A stretch of DNA of 64,000 nucleotides from Patella vulgata (lineage: Eukaryota > Mollusca > Gastropoda > Patellidae): the NCBI RefSeq assembly GCF_932274485.2, contig NC_065881.2:15596613-15660612 (forward strand), written 5' to 3'. Both the position numbers and the translations under genes were made by a program. This document shows, in pieces, positions 56,580-64,000 of the stretch. The notes below the pieces were generated by a model. The model was not told the origin of the DNA, did no database searches, and saw only the letters and a list, made by a program, of their open reading frames with translations. The first letter of the stretch is position 1. Every line of letters begins with the position of its first letter.

Positions 56580-56836
56580 AGCTAAGTGGGGTTTAAAATC
56601 CGCCAATTCAACACGAAATGTAACATTTTGGTGGCTACCATTGTGGGTTTTGATTTCAATAATTCAATTGCCCGTAATGGTCATTCGTAGTGGGTGGTAC
56701 CGGATAAAATCACACGACGTTATTACAGCCGACCCTACACGGTGAGCAGTACAGTCTTGAGATGGCAACCATGACATTTGTCCCAATGACAGACCCTGTG
56801 ATCTAAAGCCCTCGCATTAGACGCCCGAACATACAA
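56580..56836 (-). repeat. SINE-B copy, old
   Basis: AAGTGGGGTTTAAAATCC, TTCAATAATTCAATTGCCCG, CCGACCCTACACGGTGAGCA and CCCAATGACAGACCCTGTGA follow SINE-B order with heavy divergence. Opposed ORFs here are by-products. Confidence 0.75.
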
Positions 56837-59280
56837 CTGTCAGTTCTAACGGGCTCATCTGTCCTTTAAAATTGAAGCAAATGTGCAATTCCCAATATGA
56901 CTCTTGACTTCCATTTTCTCTCCAATAAAGGAAGGGTTCGTTGTTTTAGTACGAACTCATATCTAAATCACCAAATCAGTTCCAACTTATCTAGATAACG
57001 AATCTCATTCACCGTTTCAGATGACTGAACATAATAACACAAACAGATCAGATACAACCAATAACGAACGACACACTTTATTCGATCGCCAGTATTCCTC
57101 ACTGTCAGTAAGTAGGACGCTAAACCTCATTTCGTTTCCATTTCCCGCTATCAATAATCAATCAACTGAAACATTTTCCTTTAGTTATCAGCATCCAACA
57201 TGTTGTTTGGCGGTGTCCTGTAAACGTGTAGTAGAACTGCCCCGTTGGCTTCCATCAACATACATCACATGTTCTTTGAACGTCTGATATTTTTTTTTCA
57301 AAAGAGTAAAGTAAAGTTCACTGGGTCATAATACAACACTATTGATCAACGGGTCAAAATTTTGCTCGATCTAGCAAGAATCATTTGATCAACTGGTATT
57401 GTTTTCGAATGATGCTAGTGCGAATCGCGGTGGGGTTACAAAGATGTTTTGTCGATCAACAACTATGTAACTTTTGAAATGCAGACTAAAGCCTAGTTTC
57501 ATTTTAAAGGATACACCACTTGATTTTCGACCATGGTGAGTACGATCATTTATCTAGTGCATTGTATGTCAAGCACGGTCTTGGTCGGACTTACCTTCTT
57601 GTGGGCCCCAGGTCAGACTCCTCAGTGAAATCTCAAATTTATTAAAAAAAAAAACCAACCCAGGTTATGCGATCGTTTCAGTGGACCCCACTAGTACGGT
57701 CCACTTACTATAATCTAAAACTTAAATATCAATCAATCGATTAAACACTAAAACCTATTTACACATACACGGAGGCACAATTGAGGTGCTTAACGAATTC
57801 CCAAGGGGTATTTCATAATCCGATTTCGATATAACAGAATGGATTTATAAGTAAATGATTTAGATATAACTGTATGGATTTATAAGTAAATGTATATTTC
57901 ATCTTAAAATGAATGTATTTTTATCGTGACCCATGTAATCATTTCAACCTAAGCCCTTGTTTTATTCCTAGTAGAACTCAACCACTAGATTAATACATTT
58001 TCGGTAAGTGGCAAGTTGGGTAATTGCGTGATGAAAATTTTTAAACATGTTTTTAATTAAGAACGCCATTGAGTTATTGTTCCGAATTAACAACAATTTG
58101 ATAATAATTTGGAATTCCTAAACGTGAAGTAGATAGACGTATTGTGATGTGTGAAAATTCTAAACTACGCCACTTCCATTAAACGGAATTTGCGTTGATT
58201 GTTTTGCAGTGTAATAAGTACGAATTAGCGTTCTTTGTCAGTTCATAAGTGTATCTCTGGACAGTCTATACTAAATGCTTAAATTAATCAGGGTTCGCAT
58301 TGGTTGCCCTGCTGCTGTTTGACAGACAGTTCCGTTTCATCTGCTGAGTGGCCTTCCGCCCAGTCTACTTTACGGTATTTAGTAACCACTGAGCTGATTG
58401 TTACTAAACGTCTCAACAACACTAGATTGTGGTCTTATTACTAAAAACACTCAATTCCATGGAACTTAATTCATATTAATTATGACGAATGCCAAAAACA
58501 TTTAATAAATCAAAGCGACTTACGTGCCGAATTATACATACAAAATAGTAGAACTATTAAAACGATATGTCAACGCCATTTTTCTAATTCCCTCATGATC
58601 GTAAGTCAATACCAGTGCGTTTCATAGTTATGATAATTGCCTTTAGTAGATGAAAGTATTTTGATTGGAGTCGTCTTAACCGGTACCGTTGCCTTTGTCG
58701 TTACCAGTAGAGATTGTCAAAGGAATCTTGCCGTATTGATCAGAAAAACACAGTGTTCGTGCCAGGGCTAACTGCATGCAACACATCCAACCGTTATTGC
58801 CTCACGAGAGGTGTTTATTTCTATTCTCCCGTTTCATTGGTTGAAAGAGACACATAACGGTATATGTCCAGTTTTACGAACGACTTTTCATCAGTATTTG
58901 ATTATTGTTCCTGAACTGAAGGGACAAACCTTCTCATCACTCATATGTTATTGACTTTTTATTAAGATCAGGGAATATTCCAATAATTTTATCAAAAGAT
59001 TTTTATTATAAAGGTAAGTCTATTTTAGTATTTGGCATGTTGAATTCTACCTGTGTTCCTCTCTTTTTTTGAAAAAAGACAAGCTTGCTAAATTAAATAC
59101 GGATAATTATCTTTATTGCGGGATTTACTTTGTGGTATTTAATTTAGCAGAGCACACCCAGTTCCGTTTTATATAACTAATTTCAACTGTCAAATCCGAT
59201 GGTGCTCAATAGAAACTACAAGTAATACATACCCACTTATACTTTTTGGAAAATTTAAAAGACACCTTTGCAGATACCAC
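56837..59280. other. Long unassigned AT-rich stretch
   Basis: A tail-like fragment AGTAGGACGCTAAACCTCAT lies near 57111. A 34-bp direct repeat (GGATTTATAAGTAAATG) occurs near 57841 and 57874. A 15-bp inverted repeat, TGCTAAATTAAATAC, lies at 59086-59100 and 59135-59149. No gene or RNA was recognised. Confidence 0.45.
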
Positions 59281-59293
59281 TTTTTATTTAATG

Positions 59294-59458
59294 CGAGAGA
59301 GAGAGATATGGGGTTTAACGTCCACTCGACACAAACTAGGTCATTTCGGGACTAACATATGGTTTAATTTTATTTCAATAATTCGCTTGCGCATAGGGGT
59401 CTTTTAGCAGTGGGGGGAAACCGGAGGACCCAGAGAAAACCCACGAGGTTTGACAGGC
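59294..59458 (-). repeat. SINE-B copy, 5' truncated
   Basis: A 12-bp duplication, TTTTATTTAATG, lies at 59282-59293 and 59459-59470. On the minus strand it begins at CCTGTCAAACCTCGTGGG, so the tRNA-like head is absent, as in incomplete reverse transcription. Confidence 0.92.
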
Positions 59459-59815
59459 TTTTATTTAATGATTTTCTTTTGTTGTTTACATAGGGAGATT
59501 TAACAGTTGTACAAGCCGAACAATACAATAACAATATAAACCGCATATGTTCAAAGTTATATGATATCTTGAAATTGAATCGATAGCGCGCAACATAATA
59601 TAATACCACGAAAAAAAAAATTAACTAAAAATAGTCAGGGTATAGAATATTAAAGGAAACTGTTTCCTTTTAGAAAAAAAAACCCATAAAACATATTAAA
59701 CTGATCTGATTGCATACTGTGCCATTAGGGAACACTTACTCTAAAAACCACCCTGACTGCACAATTAAATTCTAGCCCGCTATGAAGAACGGATTTTTGT
59801 TCAATAGGTAACGCT

Positions 59816-60370
59816 AATTAGTAGCCTAATGACGGAAGCTAAAATGATGGAGTTAATTTTAAAGAAATGTAGGCGACGTAATTCAGAACACCCTCAAACA
59901 TTTTATGCTTTTTAAGTTGTTGATTTACATTACCATTGGAAGTCCGGACTAACAGCAATTAGTAGCCTAATGACTGAAACTCAAATGATGGAGTTAATTT
60001 TAAAGTAATGTAGGCGACACAATTCAGAACACCCTCAAACATTGCATACTTTTTAAGTTGTTGATTTACATTACCATTGGAAGTCCGGGCTAACAGCAAT
60101 TAGTAGCCTAATGACTGAAACTCAAATGATGGAGTTAATTTTAAAGTAATGTAGGCGACACAATTCAGAACACCCTCAAACATTGCATACTTTTTAAGTT
60201 GTTGATTTACATTACCATTGGAAGTCCGGGCTAACAGCAATTAGTAGCCTAATGACTGAAACTCAAATGATGGAGTTAATTTTAAAGGAATGTAGGCGAC
60301 ACAATTCAGAACACCCTCAAACATTGCATACTTTTTAAATTGTTGATTTGCATTATCATGGAAAGTCAGA
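59816..60370. repeat. 141-bp tandem array, four units
   Basis: AATTAGTAGCCTAATGAC begins units at 59816, 59957, 60098 and 60239, exactly 141 bp apart. The inner units are nearly identical and the outer edges more diverged, the usual pattern of unequal exchange. Confidence 0.95.
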
Positions 60371-60799
60371 GGTTTCCCTTGAAAGCATATAACCTTCCAT
60401 GGCGTTACTAACTTTTATAAAGATTTAAAACAAAACAACAACTGAAAACACGCAAGTTAAGTACTTGATGTCCCTTTTCAAATCAAATTAGACAAACTAC
60501 AAATTGTATAAGCACATCCGATTATTGCCCGTTATAAATTTGAAACATAACAAAATTGAGATTCATATCCAAACTCTTAAATCGGGATGCACAATTTCTC
60601 GTGCGCTAGTTGAAACTGGAACAACCGCATAACTTTTGTAGAAATACATTTAATGCGATGATATATCAGTGAGGGTTTTCCAAAACAAGACTACTAGCAG
60701 TCCCCAGAAACTATATTTCTTTTGTAAATGTATCACTAAGTTTTACCTAATTGATTCCGGGATGCGTCTTGTTTGGGCATCGTTTGAGTATTAATCGAA
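60371..60799. other. Unassigned AT-rich DNA
   Basis: No coding or repeat-family signal was recognised. Confidence 0.4.
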
Positions 60800-60804
60800 A
60801 GAAA

Positions 60805-61090
60805 TGACATGAAACGGTGTTTAACGTCCTGCTGTTCTGTGCCAGCCTTGCTAATGAAGGGGTCATGCGCCATGTATGTGAATTGATGGAACATTTGTCT
60901 GAACAACGACGCGCCATAGTCTTTGTCAAATTAAACTATCAAGGTTTCTTTTAGTGCATGCCATCTCCAGTTTTTGGTATCAACCGAACTACGAGGTGTT
61001 CCTTGTTAGATCATCCATGCTGTACCACTGACAACATCCTTGAATGAACCCAGGACCTCTTAGTTAGCGAGCAAGCACCTTAATCACCCC
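60805..61090 (-). repeat. SINE-A copy, old
   Basis: GAAACGGTGTTTAACGTCCT, GCTAATGAAGGGGTCATGCG, TTAGTGCATGCC and TAGTTAGCGAGCAAGCACCT are in SINE-A order with many changes. The head ends in a C run. Confidence 0.8.
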
Positions 61091-62756
61091 CCCCCCCCAC
61101 TTTAACCTAAAGACTTTAGTGTGATAATCAATATATATATATATTTAAAGGGACAATAACACACTTGCTGGCTTGACAGCTCCAGAAAATAAAAAAACTA
61201 GATGTGTTAGTGTCCTACCTGTTGTGTAAATTATCCATTAAATCCTATTTTACTTGTCCAGAGGGTTCAAAAATATTTTTAAATCCAAGTCACATTTGAA
61301 AAGCTTTACGTCAGGCTTTTCAAATCATTTAGTTGAATTTTTCCAATTTTTTAAATTAGGTGTGTTAAGATGAAATTTGTATCATCAATTAATTGGAATA
61401 TTGTAAAAGAGTGCAATTTGTTGACCAGAATAAAGATTGGGACATATTATTCAGTTACAACAAGAGTGGTATTGAGCCTTTAATATACACAAAACACGTT
61501 TACTTTTTCTAGAATACATGGCACGACTTTCCTTTGAGGGGGTTCGCGTGGCTTACACTTTTGTATAGTACTGCTGTGTTATAGTTAATGCTAGTCCCGA
61601 AACCCCCATCCCTCTCTCTCTCTCTTATGCAACTGCGGTTGGTTTACTATCAAATGGTAAGTGGAAGAAGTACTGCAAATAAAAACCTCATAGCACACAC
61701 CCGTGGACACGCCATCTAAATTATACAGACACTGCAAGCAATAAACAACCACTATAGTATATCGAATCAAGTGAATGTTAACTTTGATTGAAGGGACAGT
61801 TTTTAAAATATCTCTACTGACTGGTTACACAGATTATATGTTGATAATGACTAACCATAAGATGACGGCCAGTGGTCAACAACATCCGACATGCTGGCTG
61901 GGGATGAACGTATTGTTAAGCAGTTTATATGGAAATATTCTGACAGCCTGATTGATAGATAGGCCTTGTGTTTTAATTAGTATGCAACCCACGAGTAGAG
62001 GACGGAAACATCATTATTCTTCAATATTCAGGAAGGCGCCATAGCTTCTTGCTATGCCAGTCGCGTTTACAATATTTACAACATTAAGCGAAGCATTTGG
62101 GAGATAGTGTGCAGGACAATTTCAGGTTAACCGATATTGTGCTTTAGTTAGAAAAGAAAATGTATAAATCTGCATGCATATTGATCGTTATCACGGATAT
62201 CGCGTAGATTTATTTCATTGTCTTTGACTTGACACGTCATACATCATCAAATTACATGTAATCGACCCCCCAAAACCCTGCTTCGGGTGACATAAACCTC
62301 CGTAAGAACCTCCCCATTACGTAAGCACAGTGATTCATTTATTTAATATCAAGATGTCATGCTTTATAATTCCTGTGCTTTTTCTTCCATTTGGACTCAA
62401 TTAATGATTCATATAGTGCATTTCATGGATGCGCTTTTCCGATTTAACAAGAAATTAAATTTGCAGAAATCGGACGCATCTTGATTCACTTCAGGCAAAC
62501 ACAGCCTTTTGGTATGTTGTTCCTGACTGCTTTCACATACTGCACCATACCACAAACACTCGGATTGTTAATTAAGGTGTTTACACTATATTTACCTAAA
62601 ACCAGTTATAAATAACACATTTACCAGAATAAATTTCAAATTTAATATTATAGAGCATACAATCATTAATACTGTACCAAATATAAAATAGATAACATTT
62701 TCGTCTATTTTAAGGTTTAAAAAGAGTCATACACAGTTTAGACATCTCTTTAAATG
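61091..62756. other. Unassigned AT-rich DNA
   Basis: A possible SINE-B tail trace (GCTAGTCCCGAAACCCCCAT then CTCTCTCTCTCT) lies near 61588-61625. Nothing else was recognised. Confidence 0.4.
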
Positions 62757-62932
62757 TGGGGAACCACGGTGGCTAAGTAGGTAAGACGCTGGATCGCTAG
62801 CCTGGAGGTCGGGGGTTCGATCCCAGCATTGGCCGAGAAAGTTCATCCAGATTTTCCGTCGGGATTTCCTCCCTGACAGTGATGCAGGACGGAGTGTCTT
62901 CATTAGTCCAGTTCGGAGCAGAACAATAGGAG
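62757..62932 (+). repeat. SINE-A copy with a large internal deletion
   Basis: The head is one of the best in the window (ACGGTGGCTAAGTAGGTAAG, then GGGGTTCGATCCCAGC). After GATGCAGGACGGAG the sequence jumps to TGTCTTCATTAGTCCAGTTC, losing about 190 bp. It ends against an inverted SINE-B tail. Confidence 0.9.
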
Positions 62933-62937
62933 AAAAC

Positions 62938-63078
62938 AATGGGGTTTAATGTCCAATCGATACAAACTAGGCCATTTCGAGACTAACACATGGTTCAATT
63001 TTATTTCTATAATTCGCTTTAGCAGTGTGAGGAAACCGGAGAAAACCCACGAAGTTAGACAGGCGAATCTCATCCTTC
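62938..63078 (-). repeat. SINE-B copy, 5' truncated
   Basis: AATGGGGTTTAATGTCC, ACAAACTAGGCCATTTCGAG, ATTTCTATAATTCGCTTTAG and AAACCCACGAAGTTAGACAG are SINE-B on the minus strand. The GCGTAGGGGTC block and the head are missing. Confidence 0.83.
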
Positions 63079-63548
63079 ATTTCATTAACTGTGCTTTATA
63101 AACCATTGTAGTTTAGTTTACACCAGACAATTCAACTTGCCGATAAACATCTTAGAAGCTTAATATTTTCTTTATGTCAAAAACAAAAACCGCGTGTGTA
63201 ATTACAGTATGATGAAGATGCTAGCGAAAAAAACTTCAACCAGTGCAAGCCTATACGAGATGACATTTATTCAATAAAAATCTGACATTCTCTTGAGACC
63301 ATTAAGTTATGGAAAGTAATATCGATATGAACTTTAGATGTTAACTAAAGAAAACGCTTGCATGAATTATTGAACACTTGATGTCAGAGGTATTATAAAG
63401 TCTCGATTGACATGTCCTGTGTCGACTTGATGGCAATTTTGTTACAGTGTGTTTTTTTTTTTCATTTTTCAATCGCGGACATTCCGTACAGGTTGAGATT
63501 TGTAAAATGTTGAAAAGTATTCCATATCAGTAGTCTATTTAGTATATT

Positions 63549-63675
63549 GAGAGAGAGGGGAGTGGAGAGAGGGTGGGGGGGTAATTTCGGGACTAACGTG
63601 GTTCAATGGTAGGGATCTTTAGCAGTGGCAGAAGACTCATCTCATTGACATACTTTATGCGTTAAACCCCACCTC
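63549..63675 (-). repeat. SINE-B remnant
   Basis: A GA-rich tract, then TAATTTCGGGACTAAC, GGTAGGGATCTTTAGCAGTG and CATTGACATACTTTATG keep SINE-B order with large gaps. Confidence 0.65.
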
Positions 63676-64000
63676 CTTAATATTTTAATAACAATGCCTT
63701 TGAGGTATAGATCAGAATATGTTCCATATTGCTGGCTGGAATCAAAGTGCACATAAGACGAATCTCGATTCTGACGGTCATGTCGTACACTGTTAGGCAT
63801 AAAACCTCTCAAAGATCCAGTCCATTACAAGTTGCAAACCTCGTTACCAGTAAGTGGCCATGACATTTGACCCCGTCATAAACTTGGACTAATCCGCCAT
63901 GTGTCATAACTGCCTGATAAAACTTAATCAAGATAACAAACTGACCGATCAGGGCTATTGTGACGGACGAAGACAATTACTGGGCGATATACAGCTACCA
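63676..64000. other. Unassigned DNA at window end
   Basis: No coding or repeat-family signal was recognised. Confidence 0.4.

Noticed and set aside
61588-61625. CT-rich tract after CTAGTCCCGAAACCCCCAT as a SINE-B copy
   Set aside because: Only about 38 bases match, too little for a separate confident call.

Overview
The window looks like repeat-rich, AT-rich intergenic or intronic DNA from a marine invertebrate, most likely a mollusc. That is an inference from the style of the repeats (tRNA-headed SINEs ending in a GACGTTAAACCCCAT tail, many TTAA-flanked MITEs, an L2/CR1-type LINE end), not from a diagnostic gene. I found no host protein-coding gene, rRNA, functional tRNA or CRISPR array that I could support. 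The only open reading frame with a recognisable protein signature is the C-terminal part of a non-LTR retrotransposon reverse transcriptase on the minus strand near 31.1-31.9 kb. The other short ORFs lie in SINEs, MITEs or unremarkable DNA.

The window is made of layered mobile DNA. Two tRNA-derived SINE families dominate. SINE-A has a head with the A box TGGCTAAGTGGG and the B box GGTTCGATCCC, and a tail of ATTTC repeats. SINE-B has a head with TGGCCGAATGG and GGTTTCGAATCC, a core CTCCGGGTCCTCCGGTTTCC, and a CT/GA microsatellite tail. Both end in nearly the same 3' motif, suggesting one shared LINE partner. At least three families of small elements carry TTAA on both sides and begin AG...: M1 (about 390 bp, TIR AGATACATTATG), M2 (about 460-500 bp, TIR AGGAGCTAAATC) and M5 (424 bp, TIR AGGACANTANTGGTGTCA). 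M3 (AGATACATTCCC) appears related. Their TTAA target and RR start fit Kolobok-like or piggyBac-like non-autonomous elements. Others are hAT-like (8-bp duplication, 32.6-33.1 kb), a C/G-tract element (2.36, 35.7 and 37.0 kb), a Mutator-like long-TIR pair (42.5-44.3 kb) with a small element nested in one copy, and a 2.3-kb foldback element with internal 374-bp tandem repeats that split a SINE-A copy (3.4-5.7 kb).

Layout: 0-3 kb, old SINE-B pieces, M1 and a C/G-tract element. 3.1-5.8 kb, foldback element inside SINE-A. 5.8-17 kb, M1, SINE-A and SINE-B copies with clean target-site duplications, and M2 inside a SINE-A. 17.2-17.9 kb, a 65-bp satellite ending at an M1. 18-25 kb, SINEs and paired M2 copies. 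25-29 kb, a quiet stretch with a cluster of AGGTCA-like half sites, then M2 containing M5. 31-33 kb, LINE and hAT-like MITE. 34.3-37.5 kb, M4, M1 and M2 nest, followed by a nearly identical 1.34-kb tandem duplication. 38-47 kb, hairpins, M1, M2-in-M3, Mutator-like pair and SINEs. 48-50.5 and 57-59 kb, the emptiest parts. 53-57 kb, an inverted M1 pair and a SINE-B cluster. 59.8-60.4 kb, a 141-bp array. 60.8-64 kb, old SINE pieces.

There is no gene network to describe. The value of the window is the relative chronology that its nested insertions record.
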